Part shown: one piece after another, positions 31,039 through 39,600 of the stretch
Numbering within the stretch: position 1 is the first letter of the stretch
How the letters are laid out: every line of letters starts with the position of its first letter
NCBI RefSeq assembly: GCF_027492855.1
Contig: NZ_JAPUDY010000072.1
Location: 124,001 to 188,000, forward strand
DNA length: 64,000 nt
Direction: 5' to 3'
Source: Acidovorax sp.
Lineage (GTDB): Bacteria; Pseudomonadota; Gammaproteobacteria; Burkholderiales; Burkholderiaceae_C
Program-made: the position numbers and the translations under genes
Notes under the pieces: generated by a model
Told to the model about the DNA's origin: nothing
What the model saw: the letters and a program-made list of their open reading frames with translations, nothing else
Database searches by the model: none

Positions 31039-32105
31039 TGCAAGAACCTCCGCATAGCCAGACCGCAAGAGGTCAAGTAAGACGGCGCCTCACGCACCAT
31101 TTTTTTCAATCGGACGGAACTTCCGATTTCCATCCCATCAAACGGATTCACTGCGCTGCAAGCGAAACCTGTCTGTTGGGTGACCGCCTCGGTCAAACCA
31201 GGCAAAGGCGCCGATCCGCCCGCAAGCATGATGTGGTCCACGCGGTTGTGGGGCGTGCTGGTAAAGAAGAACTGCAATGCCCGGCCGATTTCCTGGGCCA
31301 TGCTGTCCACAAATGGACGGAGTACCGCCGATTGATAGTCCTCTGGCAGATCCCCGCTGCGTTTTTTGCTTTCAGCCTCTTCCACCGAAAACCCATACTG
31401 GCGCACGATCAGTTGGGTCAGCTGAGCCCCGCCAAATGCTTGATCGCGGTCATAGAGAACTTCTTCGTTGCGAATGACCTGCATGCTGGTAGTCAACGCG
31501 CCCACTTCGAAAAGGGCCACCATGGCGTCCACGCCTTTGTTGGGCAGCGCTTCGATCAGTCGTCCCGCAGCCAGGCGCGATGCATGCGACTCGATATCGA
31601 CAACCACGGGCTTCAAACCCGCAGCTTCAGCCAAGCCTTGCCGGTCCTGAACCTTTTCACGCCGCGAGGCCGCGATGAGCACATCTATATCACCGGGAGC
31701 ACTCTTGCTCGGCCCGACCACGCAGAAGTCCAGACTCACTTCGTCCAGAGAAAACGGGATGTATTGATTGGCTTCAGACTCGACCTGTACCTCAAGCTCC
31801 TGCTCCGTCATGCCACCGGGCAACGTGATCTTCTTGGTGATCACGGCTGAAGGCGGCAGCGCCAGAGCGACGTTTTTGGTTCTAGTGCCGCTTTTTTTGA
31901 CGAGCCGCCGCAAGGCATCCGCAACCTCGTCGAATTTTTCGATATTGCCGTCCGTGATCCAACCGCGTTCCAGCGGTTCGATGGCACAACGCTCCAGAAC
32001 CAGGCCGCCTGCTTTATCACGCCCCAACTCCACCAGCTTGACGCTGGAAGAACTGATGTCGATTCCCAGCAGCGGAGCAGACTGGCGACTGAACAAAGAC
32101 CCCAT
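31035..32105 (-). CDS. pilM: Type IV pilus assembly ATPase-like protein PilM
   Basis: Actin-like cytoplasmic protein (356 aa) of the PilMNOP alignment complex. Seen are the first phosphate loop GIDISSSSVKLVEL, VALALPPSAVITKKITLPGGM, VDIESHASRLA, and the C-terminal GGSAPLPGLTEAVTQQTG loop of the ASKHA fold. The start MGSLFSRQSAPL was preferred over an upstream TTG. It heads pilMNOPQ and is divergent from mrcA across 278 bp, the order usual in beta- and gammaproteobacteria. Confidence 0.95.
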   Translation of the reverse strand: MGSLFSRQSAPLLGIDISSSSVKLVELGRDKAGGLVLERCAIEPLERGWITDGNIEKFDEVADALRRLVKKSGTRTKNVALALPPSAVITKKITLPGGMTEQELEVQVESEANQYIPFSLDEVSLDFCVVGPSKSAPGDIDVLIAASRREKVQDRQGLAEAAGLKPVVVDIESHASRLAAGRLIEALPNKGVDAMVALFEVGALTTSMQVIRNEEVLYDRDQAFGGAQLTQLIVRQYGFSVEEAESKKRSGDLPEDYQSAVLRPFVDSMAQEIGRALQFFFTSTPHNRVDHIMLAGGSAPLPGLTEAVTQQTGFACSAVNPFDGMEIGSSVRLKKMVREAPSYLTSCGLAMRRFLQ

Positions 32106-32351
32106 TGAGATCAAGATTGGTCCCCTGTAACTTGCCAAAATGAGGCAACAAAACTTAACACTTCACATGAATGCTATCAGTAAGATAGTTCTCCGGCAAA
32201 GATTTTTCCCGTTGTAACGTCTTTGGAGCGTTGCCAAAAGCAGACGAAATTTCGACCCTTGGCAATACCATTTGGCATGCGCGGAACGCCTTTCGGCGGC
32301 CCTGGCATACGCCGGATTTGAGATTTCCAGGAACCCCGGGGCAGACATTTT

Positions 32352-32357
32352 TATAAT
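32352..32357 (+). promoter_or_regulatory. Candidate -10 element of mrcA
   Basis: TATAAT matches the sigma-70 -10 consensus exactly and would start transcription near 32364, twenty bases before the mrcA ATG, whose ribosome site CGGAG fits between. No convincing -35 is visible at 16-18 bp. Confidence 0.5.
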
Positions 32358-32383
32358 GAGCGGCCTTACCCATCCGGAGCGAT

Positions 32384-34780
32384 ATGCCGCCCTCTCCATC
32401 GAAGTCTTCCGACAAGTCGGACACATCCTCCGCTCGCACCCTGCCCACCTGGCTTCGCTGGTTGCTCCGTTTCACCCTGTGGATGGCCGGGCTTGCCGCG
32501 GCAGGCGCCATCGGGCTGGCACTGGTGATCGCAGTCGCCCTGTCGGTGGCCTATCCCAATCTTCCCGACATCTCCGACCTGGCGGACTATCGCCCCAAGC
32601 TCCCCCTGCGAGTCTATTCAGCGGAAGGAGCCCTGCTGGGCGAGTTCGGGGAAGAGCGCCGAAACCTCACGCCCATTGGAGAGATTCCAAAGGTCATGAA
32701 AGACGCCGTCCTGGCGATCGAAGACTCCCGCTTCTTTCAGCACGGCGGCGTGGACTACAAGGGTGTATTGCGCGCTGCGCTGGCCAATTTGGGCCGTGTA
32801 AAAAGCCAGGGGGCTTCGACCATCACAATGCAGGTAGCCCGAAATGTTTATCTGTCATCAGAGAAAACCTTTACGCGCAAAATTTACGAAATCTTACTGA
32901 CATTCAAATTGGAGCACTTACTGACCAAGGATCAGATTCTTGAGATTTACATGAATCAGATTTACTTGGGCAATAGGGCCTATGGTTTTGCTGCGGCCTC
33001 TGAGGCTTATTTTGGTAAACCGCTGAAATCCCTGTCCATCGCAGAAGCCGCCATGCTGGCGGGCTTGCCCAAGGCACCATCGGCCTACAACCCCATCAGC
33101 AACCCCAAACGCGCCCGTGTCCGGCAACAGTACATCATCGAGCGCATGGAAGAGAACGGTTTCATCACCGCGGAGCAGGCAGCAGAGGCCAAAAAGGAAG
33201 AACTCAAGATCCGCACGGGCCCGGACAACACGCGCATCCACGCCGAGTACGTGGCCGAGATGGCGCGCCAACTGATCTTCACGCAGTACGGCAACGAGGC
33301 CTATACACGCGGCCTCAATGTCTACACCACCCTCAATGCAGCAGAGCAGGAAGCCGCCTATGCTGCCTTGCGCCGGGGGATCATGGATTACGAGCGGCGC
33401 CAGCACTACCGGGGGCCCGAGAAGTTCGTGAACCTGCCCACGGCACCACAGGAGGTGGAAGACGCCATTGACGACGCTCTGGCCAACCACCCCGACAACG
33501 GAGACGTGTTGTCTGCCGTGGTGCTGGAGGCGTCGGCGCGCAAGATCGTTGCCGCGCGCGCTAACGGAGACACGCTCGAGATCACCGGCGACGGCCTCAA
33601 GCCCGCGCAGTCCGGCCTGAGCGACAAGGCTCCGCCCAACATCAAGATTCGCCGGGGCGCCGTGATCCGTGTGGTGAAGATGCCCAAGAACACCTGGGAA
33701 ATCACGCAATTGCCCGAGGTGGAAGGCGCCTTCGTCGCTCTCGACCCGCGCAACGGATCCATCCGCGCGCTGGTCGGCGGTTTTGACTTTGACAAGAACA
33801 AGTTCAACCACGCAGCGCAGGCCTGGCGCCAGCCCGGCTCCAGCTTCAAGCCGTTTATTTATTCTGCGGCCCTCGAAAAGGGCTTCACGCCCGCCACCGT
33901 CATCAACGATGCGCCGCTCTTCTTTGATGCAGGCGTCACCGGCGGCCAACCTTGGGAACCCAAGAACTATGACGGCAAATACGACGGCCCGATGAGCATG
34001 CGCACCGGGCTGGCCAAGTCCAAGAACATGATCTCGATCCGCATCTTGCAGGCCGTGGGCCCAAAAACGGCGCAGGAATGGGTCGGCCGCTTTGGCTTCG
34101 ACCCCGAGAAACACCCCGCCTACCTGACCATGGCGCTGGGCGCGGGCTCCGTCACGCCGCTGCAGATGGCATCCGCCTACTCGGTGTTTGCCAATGGGGG
34201 CTACCGCGTGAACCCCTGGCTGATCGCCAAGGTCACCGACCACAAGGGCCGGGTGATCTCCGAGACCACGCCCCCCGTCACCAGCGAGCAGCCGCGCGCC
34301 ATCGACGCCCGCAACGCCTTCATCATGAGCAGCCTTCTGCAGGAAGTGACGCGCTCCGGGACAGCCGCCCGCGCCCAGGCCACCCTCAAGCGCCCCGATT
34401 TGTACGGGAAAACCGGCACCACCAACGATTCGGTTGATGCCTGGTTTGCGGGCTTTCAGCCCAGCATCGCAGCCGTCACCTGGATTGGCTATGACACACC
34501 GCGCAACCTGGGCAGCCGCGAGACCGGCGGCGGGCTCAGCCTGCCCGTCTGGATCAGCTTCATGGAGCGGGCTCTCAAGGGCGTGCCCGTGATGGAGCCC
34601 ACAGTGCCCGCCGGGGTCGTCAACGTGGGCGGGGAATGGTTCTACGACGAATACGCCCGCAGCGCAGGGGTGTCCAGCGTCGGGCTGGAGGACCACCGCT
34701 CCACCGCGCCTGCGGTAACACCCCAGGCGCCGCCACCCTCCGAAGAGCGCAGCCGCATTCTCGACCTGTTCCGCAACTGA
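32384..34780 (+). CDS. mrcA: Penicillin-binding protein 1A, class A
   Basis: Bifunctional inner-membrane peptidoglycan synthase (798 aa). One membrane helix (about 28-56), then the GT51 transglycosylase domain with catalytic Glu113 in AIEDSRFFQHGGVD, QGASTITMQVARN and KILEIYMNQIYLG-type motifs; a PBP1A-type OB insert (about 310-420); and the transpeptidase with the SSFK motif (Ser486 to Lys489), SKN in LAKSKNMIS, and KTG at 676-678. The C-terminal 40 residues are Pro-rich. Length and the OB insert fit PBP1A rather than PBP1B or PBP1C. Confidence 0.95.
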   Translation: MPPSPSKSSDKSDTSSARTLPTWLRWLLRFTLWMAGLAAAGAIGLALVIAVALSVAYPNLPDISDLADYRPKLPLRVYSAEGALLGEFGEERRNLTPIGEIPKVMKDAVLAIEDSRFFQHGGVDYKGVLRAALANLGRVKSQGASTITMQVARNVYLSSEKTFTRKIYEILLTFKLEHLLTKDQILEIYMNQIYLGNRAYGFAAASEAYFGKPLKSLSIAEAAMLAGLPKAPSAYNPISNPKRARVRQQYIIERMEENGFITAEQAAEAKKEELKIRTGPDNTRIHAEYVAEMARQLIFTQYGNEAYTRGLNVYTTLNAAEQEAAYAALRRGIMDYERRQHYRGPEKFVNLPTAPQEVEDAIDDALANHPDNGDVLSAVVLEASARKIVAARANGDTLEITGDGLKPAQSGLSDKAPPNIKIRRGAVIRVVKMPKNTWEITQLPEVEGAFVALDPRNGSIRALVGGFDFDKNKFNHAAQAWRQPGSSFKPFIYSAALEKGFTPATVINDAPLFFDAGVTGGQPWEPKNYDGKYDGPMSMRTGLAKSKNMISIRILQAVGPKTAQEWVGRFGFDPEKHPAYLTMALGAGSVTPLQMASAYSVFANGGYRVNPWLIAKVTDHKGRVISETTPPVTSEQPRAIDARNAFIMSSLLQEVTRSGTAARAQATLKRPDLYGKTGTTNDSVDAWFAGFQPSIAAVTWIGYDTPRNLGSRETGGGLSLPVWISFMERALKGVPVMEPTVPAGVVNVGGEWFYDEYARSAGVSSVGLEDHRSTAPAVTPQAPPPSEERSRILDLFRN

Positions 34781-34798
34781 GCATTGCCCTGCTGCGGG

Positions 34799-34824
34799 GC
34801 AGGGCGGCTATCCCGCCGCCCTGC
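34799..34824. terminator. Hairpin between convergent mrcA and cyaY
   Basis: GCAGGGCGG (34799-34807) pairs with CCGCCCTGC (34816-34824), nine GC-rich base pairs with an eight-base loop. No T-tract follows on either strand, so terminator function for the convergent genes is uncertain. Confidence 0.45.
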
Positions 34825-34826
34825 TC

Positions 34827-35156
34827 TCAGGCGGAGAATGGCAAAGGCACGCCCGCCTGCTGCGTCGCGTCTCGGCTCAGGCATGCGAAGAACTCGCCTG
34901 CGCCCTTGGTGTCTTGCCACGCGCTGCCGTCAAAACGGTAGTGATATCCGCCCGAGCGCGCAGCCATCCAAACCTCGTGCAGCGGCTTTTGCAGATTGAT
35001 GATGATCTGGCTGCGGTTGGGAAAAGTCAGCGTCACCATGCCCCCCGAGCGCTGGCTGTCCACATCGGCATCCGTGGTGTCATTGATGCGATCGCAACTG
35101 CGCTCTACGGCCGCCAGCAGTTGTTCGGAGTGGTCCATGAATTCGAGGTCGGTCAT
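34827..35156 (-). CDS. cyaY: Frataxin-like iron-sulfur assembly protein CyaY
   Basis: Small acidic frataxin homologue (109 aa from [12 protein letters not shown]) that modulates iron-sulfur cluster assembly by IscS. The first helix carries acidic residues ([24 protein letters not shown]), then strands [44 protein letters not shown] with the conserved [16 protein letters not shown] block, ending in a helix [18 protein letters not shown]. The start was moved inward because residues before it do not fit the family. Its start codon lies only 15 bp from the divergent lptM start. Confidence 0.92.
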   Translation of the reverse strand: MTDLEFMDHSEQLLAAVERSCDRINDTTDADVDSQRSGGMVTLTFPNRSQIIINLQKPLHEVWMAARSGGYHYRFDGSAWQDTKGAGEFFACLSRDATQQAGVPLPFSA

Positions 35157-35171
35157 TATTACAATTTGCGC

Positions 35172-35381
35172 ATGTTGAAAGCTCCCCAAATTCTAGTCAG
35201 GTCGCTTGTCCTTGCTGCCAGTGCGGCGGCCCTTCTGGGCTGCGGCCAGCGGGGTCCGCTGTACCTTCCGGCAGGGCCTGCAGCCGCCCAACGGGCCACC
35301 TTGCCCGAGACACTGAACCCCAGCGGCGGTAACAACAACGCCGTGCAGGCGCCTTCTCCCTCTGCGTCTCAGCCCCGCTGA
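35172..35381 (+). CDS. lptM: LPS translocon maturation chaperone LptM (YifL-like lipoprotein)
   Basis: A 69-aa lipoprotein: signal peptide [17 protein letters not shown] with lipidation at Cys24, followed by the hallmark [11 protein letters not shown] of LptM/YifL, which helps assemble LptD in the outer membrane. The remainder is a Pro/Ala/Ser linker. The start is set at MLKAPQILV; the longer frame reads back through cyaY. cyaY-lptM-lysA is a common order, but no lysA follows here. A TTACAAT-like -10 lies so close that the mRNA could begin at or near the ATG. Confidence 0.85.
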   Translation: MLKAPQILVRSLVLAASAAALLGCGQRGPLYLPAGPAAAQRATLPETLNPSGGNNNAVQAPSPSASQPR

Positions 35382-35432
35382 TACCGGGGCGCCCCCCATG
35401 GCTTGGGCATTGCGCAGGCAAGGCCATGTCGC

Positions 35433-35446
35433 TTGATATCTATCAA
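35433..35446 (+). promoter_or_regulatory. Perfect FNR/ANR box upstream of the diiron MBL-fold gene
   Basis: TTGAT-ATCT-ATCAA matches the FNR-family consensus TTGAT-N4-ATCAA at all ten defined positions, inside a larger palindrome GCTTGATATCTATCAAGC. If the site is centred at -41.5, transcription would start near 35481 with TACAGT at 35469-35474 as -10, leaving a 22-base leader. This is a class II activator geometry. Confidence 0.75.
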
Positions 35447-35502
35447 GCACAAGTTTGAAGGGCAATCGTACAGTCCATGTTTTATTGCACTGCAGCATTG
35501 AC

Positions 35503-36330
35503 ATGGCCATCGAACTCTACCGCGACAAGAATCACGCTTGCCTGATGTTCACCGACCTCATCGAGGAGGACGGCCAGGCCGTGCAGGCCAATCAGTTTTT
35601 GATCGTCGATGACGACACGGGCGCCATCATCGACCCCGGCGGCAACTTGGCATTCAACGAGCTGTTCATGGGGATGACCAAGCATTTCCCGCCCCACAAG
35701 CTCTCGTACCTGATCGCCTCGCACGCCGACCCCGACATCATTGCCTCGCTCGACCGGTGGATGACCAGCACCAAGGCAGATCTGGTGATCTCCCGCGTGT
35801 GGGAGCGCTTCGCGCCCCACTTCACCAAGGTGGGTAAAACGGAAAACCGCGTGATCGGTGTGCCGGACGGCGGTGGCCACCTGCCCCTGGGCCGCCACGA
35901 ACTGGTGCTGCTGCCCGCGCACTTCATGCACTCCGAAGGCAACTTCCATTTCTACGACCCCGTCAGCCGCATCCTGTTCACGGGCGACCTTGCGGTGTCG
36001 ATGATGTCGGGCGCCGAAGCCAGCGTGCCAGTGACAAACCTCAAGCCACACATCCCGCTCATGGAGGGCTTTCACCGCCGCTACATGGTGTCCAACAAAA
36101 TCCTGCGCCTGTGGGTGCGCATGGCGCGGCAGCTCGACATCTCCATGCTGGTGCCGCAGCACGGGGCTCCGATCATGGGCAAGGAGGCCATCAATGACTT
36201 CTTTGAATGGATCGACAACCTGATGTGCGGTATCGACCTGTTCGATGACCGGGCCTACCAGATTCCCACGGAACGCATCGACCCCGTCACCCGGCAGATG
36301 CGTCCGGCATCGCGTGCCGCCAGCGCATAG
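35503..36330 (+). CDS. MBL-fold oxygen-binding diiron (ODP-type) protein
   Basis: A 275-aa single-domain protein with the metallo-beta-lactamase fold of flavodiiron/ODP proteins. Candidate iron ligands: SHADPDIIASL (the modified HxHxDH motif), LPAHFMHSEGNFHFYD, ILFTGDLAVS with the bridging Asp, and VPQHGAPIMG. There is no flavodoxin domain, so it is not a complete flavodiiron reductase; ODP proteins serve as oxygen sensors or carriers. No signal peptide. A perfect FNR box lies about 57 bp upstream, supporting expression under low oxygen. The start MAIELYRDKNH was chosen since it begins the fold; no strong ribosome site is visible. Confidence 0.82.
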   Translation: MAIELYRDKNHACLMFTDLIEEDGQAVQANQFLIVDDDTGAIIDPGGNLAFNELFMGMTKHFPPHKLSYLIASHADPDIIASLDRWMTSTKADLVISRVWERFAPHFTKVGKTENRVIGVPDGGGHLPLGRHELVLLPAHFMHSEGNFHFYDPVSRILFTGDLAVSMMSGAEASVPVTNLKPHIPLMEGFHRRYMVSNKILRLWVRMARQLDISMLVPQHGAPIMGKEAINDFFEWIDNLMCGIDLFDDRAYQIPTERIDPVTRQMRPASRAASA

Positions 36331-36335
36331 GCATC

Positions 36336-36389
36336 AAATTAGCCCCTAGCGCTTGATGAATAAGCGCAACGAGCTACAAAATTTATAGC
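36336..36389 (+). repeat. Dispersed palindromic repeat, copy D
   Basis: AAATTAGCCCCTAGCGCTT, loop GATGAAT, AAGCGCAACGAGCTAC, then AAAATTTATAGC. Hairpin arms GCGCTT (36349-36354) and AAGCGC (36362-36367). It begins five bases after the preceding stop codon and ends just before the msrQ stop. Confidence 0.85.
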
Positions 36390-36398
36390 ATTCGTGCA

Positions 36399-37046
36399 TT
36401 AACGCGAACCCACAGGCGCGCGCCCAGTGGCGGCGGTTGGCGCGGGCCGCCGCTTGCGCAACTGGTGCCACACACGCCAGCCCAGCAACACGCCCAAAAC
36501 GGCTGCGTACACAGCCACCTCGCCAAAATCATTCTTGCCCGCGCGCATCCAGAAGAAATGCAGCACGGCCAACCCAGCCACGGCGTACACCGCACGGTGC
36601 AGCGCCTGCCAGCGTTTACCCCCCAAGGCCTTGATGGCCCGGTTGAACGAGGTAGCGGCCAGCAGCGCCAGCAGCAGCAGGGCCAGCGACCCCACCAGGA
36701 TGAAGGGCCGCTTGGCAATGTCGCGCAGGATGTCCGGCACGTCAAAACCCATGTCGAACCAGCTGTAGCTCAGCAGGTGCAGCACCCCGTAGAAAAACAC
36801 GAACAGGCCCAACATGCGCCGAAAACGCGCCAGCTGCGGGGTTGCCGTGATCACGCGCAGCGGCGTCACAGCCAGCACCAGGCACAGCGCCCGCAGCGTC
36901 CAGTCGCCCGTCGCACGGATCAACGCCTCCGCCGGGTTGGCGCCCAACTGGTTCGTGACCGCCGCCACCACCAGCCACGCCAGGGGGAGCAGGCACAGCA
37001 CGAACACCAGGGGCTTGGCGGCGGGATGGAGCAATAGTTTGCGCAT
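36399..37046 (-). CDS. msrQ: Heme-binding membrane subunit MsrQ
   Basis: Heme b membrane subunit (215 aa) that feeds electrons from the respiratory chain to periplasmic MsrP. About six hydrophobic segments (LVFVLCLLPLAWLVVAAV, ALCLVLAVTPLRVI, MLGLFVFFYGVLHLLSY, LVGSLALLLLALLAATS, AVYAVAGLAVLHFFWM, VAVYAAVLGVLLGWRVW) with heme-ligand His residues in YGVLHLL, ALHRAVYAVAGLAVLHFFW. It follows msrP by 76 bp on the same strand. Confidence 0.94.
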   Translation of the reverse strand: MRKLLLHPAAKPLVFVLCLLPLAWLVVAAVTNQLGANPAEALIRATGDWTLRALCLVLAVTPLRVITATPQLARFRRMLGLFVFFYGVLHLLSYSWFDMGFDVPDILRDIAKRPFILVGSLALLLLALLAATSFNRAIKALGGKRWQALHRAVYAVAGLAVLHFFWMRAGKNDFGEVAVYAAVLGVLLGWRVWHQLRKRRPAPTAATGRAPVGSR

Positions 37047-37122
37047 GGCAAGTCGGAGGGTCGGGGCCAGTCCAGGGCAGAGGGGGCAGTAAGAACGCGT
37101 GTTTACGGTCTCAAAGCCGTCG

Positions 37123-38127
37123 TCAATAGAACTTCTTGAGGTCCATGCCCGCGTACAACTGACCCACCTGGGCTTCGTAGCCGTTGAACATCAATGTCTT
37201 GCGCTTCTTGGCGAACAGGCCGTCTTCGCCAATGCGCCGCTCAGTGGCCTGGCTCCAGCGGGGGTGGTCCACCTCGGGGTTCACGTTCGAATAAAAGCCG
37301 TATTCCTGCTTGGCCGCCTTGTTCCAGGCTGTGCCGGGCTCTTTTTCGACAAAGCGGATCTTGACGATGCTCTTGGCGCTCTTAAAGCCGTACTTCCACG
37401 GCACCACCAGGCGCACAGGCGCGCCGTTCTGATTGGGCAGCACCTCGCCATACATGCCGAAGGCCAGCAATGTGAGCGGGTTCATGGCCTCGTCCAAACG
37501 CAGGCCTTCCACATAGGGCCAGTCGAGCACGCGCGAGCCTACATAGGGCATGGTGGCCTTGTCGGCCAGGGTCACGAACTCCACATACTTGGCGCTGCCT
37601 TGCGGCTCCACGCGCTTGATGAGTTCGGCCAGCGAATACCCCACCCAGGGGATGACCATGGACCAGCCCTCCACGCAGCGCAGACGGTAGATGCGCTCTT
37701 CTTGCGCGCTGAGCTTGATCAGGTCTTCGATGCCGTACTTGCCAGGCTTCTTGACCAGGCCCTCGACCTCCACCGTCCAAGGCGTGGTCTTGAGGGTGTG
37801 GGCATTGCGCGCCGGGTCGGCCTTGTCGGTGCCGAACTCGTAGAAGTTGTTGTAGGTGCTCGCGTCCTTGTAGTCGGTGAGCTTTTCCATCGCCATGGCC
37901 CCCGCCACGGCCGACTTGCCCCCCGCCAGCGCAGCCAGCTTGCCAGGGCGTGCCACGGCGGCCTGCTGCGCCAGGGCCTCTCGGCCGGCCCACGCCGCCA
38001 GCGCTGCGCCCGCAGCGCCGCCCGCCATGAGCCTGAGCATCTGGCGGCGGTCTTCATAAACCGAACGTGGGGTGATGTCGGAGGAATGCGGGTGGTTAAA
38101 CCCTGTGTCGCGCGATGGAATCAGCAT
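37123..38127 (-). CDS. msrP: Protein-methionine-sulfoxide reductase catalytic subunit MsrP
   Basis: Periplasmic molybdopterin enzyme (334 aa) that repairs oxidised methionines in exported proteins. The N-terminus carries a Tat-like [18 protein letters not shown] signal, cleaved near ALA-QQ. The Mo-ligand Cys lies in [17 protein letters not shown]; other sulfite-oxidase-fold stretches are [37 protein letters not shown] and [29 protein letters not shown]. It precedes msrQ. Upstream 131 bp separate it from ccsB. Confidence 0.95.
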   Translation of the reverse strand: MLIPSRDTGFNHPHSSDITPRSVYEDRRQMLRLMAGGAAGAALAAWAGREALAQQAAVARPGKLAALAGGKSAVAGAMAMEKLTDYKDASTYNNFYEFGTDKADPARNAHTLKTTPWTVEVEGLVKKPGKYGIEDLIKLSAQEERIYRLRCVEGWSMVIPWVGYSLAELIKRVEPQGSAKYVEFVTLADKATMPYVGSRVLDWPYVEGLRLDEAMNPLTLLAFGMYGEVLPNQNGAPVRLVVPWKYGFKSAKSIVKIRFVEKEPGTAWNKAAKQEYGFYSNVNPEVDHPRWSQATERRIGEDGLFAKKRKTLMFNGYEAQVGQLYAGMDLKKFY

Positions 38128-38259
38128 GGGGAGGGCTCCGGTCGTCTCGGGTTAGAACAGCTGTGCGGTAGAGCAGAACAATGTTTAGTTCGTTCCCTGG
38201 CCCGCCCAGGTTACACCGGTGCCGTTTTTATTGCCGAGCGCCCCCGAAGCACCCCTGCG

Positions 38260-39600
38260 TCAGAGCGTGCCGTAGCTGTGCAGCCCGGAGAGGAACATGT
38301 TCACGCCCAAAAACGCGAAGGTAGTCACCGCCAGCCCCACCAGCGCCCACCAGGCGGACACGGTGCCGCGCAGCCCCTTCATGAGGCGCATGTGCAGCCA
38401 GGCGGCGTAGTTGAGCCAGACGATCAGCGCCCAGGTCTCCTTCGGGTCCCAGCTCCAGTAGCCGCCCCAGGCCTCGGCGGCCCACAGCGCGCCCAGCACG
38501 GTGGCAATGGTGAAGAACGCAAAGCCCACGGCGATGGACTTGTACATCACGTCGTCCAGGATCTCGAACGAGGGCAGGCGCGCCGCAATGCGCTTGCGGC
38601 CCAGCAGGATGCTCGCCACGATGAGGGCCGAGATACCGAAGTACACCATCCAGTAGCTGCCGCCGTTCTCGGTGGCACCCTGGCGGAACACGATGGGCTC
38701 GAAGCACAGCACCACGCCCAGCAGCCACAGCGGCGCCAGCTTGTACCAACGGGTTTCAGTGGCCTGCTGTTTGATCAGGTAGGCAAACGCCACCATTGCG
38801 GCCAGGGCAAAGGTGCCGTAGCCGATGAAGTTGGCGGGCACGTGCAGCTTCATCCACCAGCTCTTGAGCGCGGGCACCAGGGGCTGGATCTCGTGCGCCT
38901 CGCGCACCACGGTGTACCAGAGCAAAAAGCCCACGGCTGCGCTCACCACCAGCATCACAAAGCCGCCCAGCGCGCGCGTGTCGTACTGCTCTTCGTAATA
39001 CAGGTAGAACGCCGCCGTCATCCAGCAGAACAGCACAAACACCTCGTAGAGGTTGCTCACCGGGATGTGGCCGATGTCCGGGCCGATGAGGTAGCTCTCG
39101 TACCAGCGCACCATCGTGCCGATGAGCGCCATGGCCACAGCGACCCAGGCCACGCGCGAGCCCAGCAGGCTCATGGTGCGGCCTTCGCCGCGCGAGAACA
39201 TGCCGATCCAGTAGAACGCCGTGCTGATGAAGAACAGCATGCTCATCCACAAAATGGCGGACTGGCTCGACAGGAAATACTTGAGGCCGAACACCGCGTC
39301 GGCCCGCGCCAGGTTGCCCGCGCCGTCTTGCTGGTAGAGCCAGATGGCCATCAGCGCCACCGCCGCCACGATGAGCATCAGCGCACGCAGCGGCCGCCAG
39401 AACCAGCCCAGCCACACGGTGCAAGGGATGGCGCCCAGCAGAATGCCTTTTTCATACCCATCCATGAAGCTGCCGTATCGCTGCAGCGCATAGAGGCCGC
39501 CCACGGCCACGATGGCGGCAAACAGCCAGTCGAACCAGTTGCGGCGGGCGAAGAAACCCTCGTTCAGGGTGATCGTGGTGGTTGTCGTGGCGGTGTTCAT
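38260..39600 (-). CDS. ccsB: Cytochrome c maturation protein CcsB (CcsA-type heme handling)
   Basis: Membrane protein (446 aa) of system II cytochrome c biogenesis, in charge of heme presentation with ResB. Multiple hydrophobic segments are followed by the tryptophan-rich WWD-type motif WGGYWSWDPKETWALIVWLNYAAWLHM and a last helix. Conserved His residues are in AAWLHMRL and MKLHVPANFIGYG. The start MNTATTTTT was chosen because it overlaps the resB stop (ATGA); the longer frame is antisense-like composition. It forms a two-gene unit with resB. Confidence 0.94.
   Translation of the reverse strand: MNTATTTTTITLNEGFFARRNWFDWLFAAIVAVGGLYALQRYGSFMDGYEKGILLGAIPCTVWLGWFWRPLRALMLIVAAVALMAIWLYQQDGAGNLARADAVFGLKYFLSSQSAILWMSMLFFISTAFYWIGMFSRGEGRTMSLLGSRVAWVAVAMALIGTMVRWYESYLIGPDIGHIPVSNLYEVFVLFCWMTAAFYLYYEEQYDTRALGGFVMLVVSAAVGFLLWYTVVREAHEIQPLVPALKSWWMKLHVPANFIGYGTFALAAMVAFAYLIKQQATETRWYKLAPLWLLGVVLCFEPIVFRQGATENGGSYWMVYFGISALIVASILLGRKRIAARLPSFEILDDVMYKSIAVGFAFFTIATVLGALWAAEAWGGYWSWDPKETWALIVWLNYAAWLHMRLMKGLRGTVSAWWALVGLAVTTFAFLGVNMFLSGLHSYGTL

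Noticed and set aside
32174..32188. CTATC-AGTAA-GATAG between pilM and mrcA
   Set aside because: Five-base arms are expected by chance; no regulator or conservation evidence.
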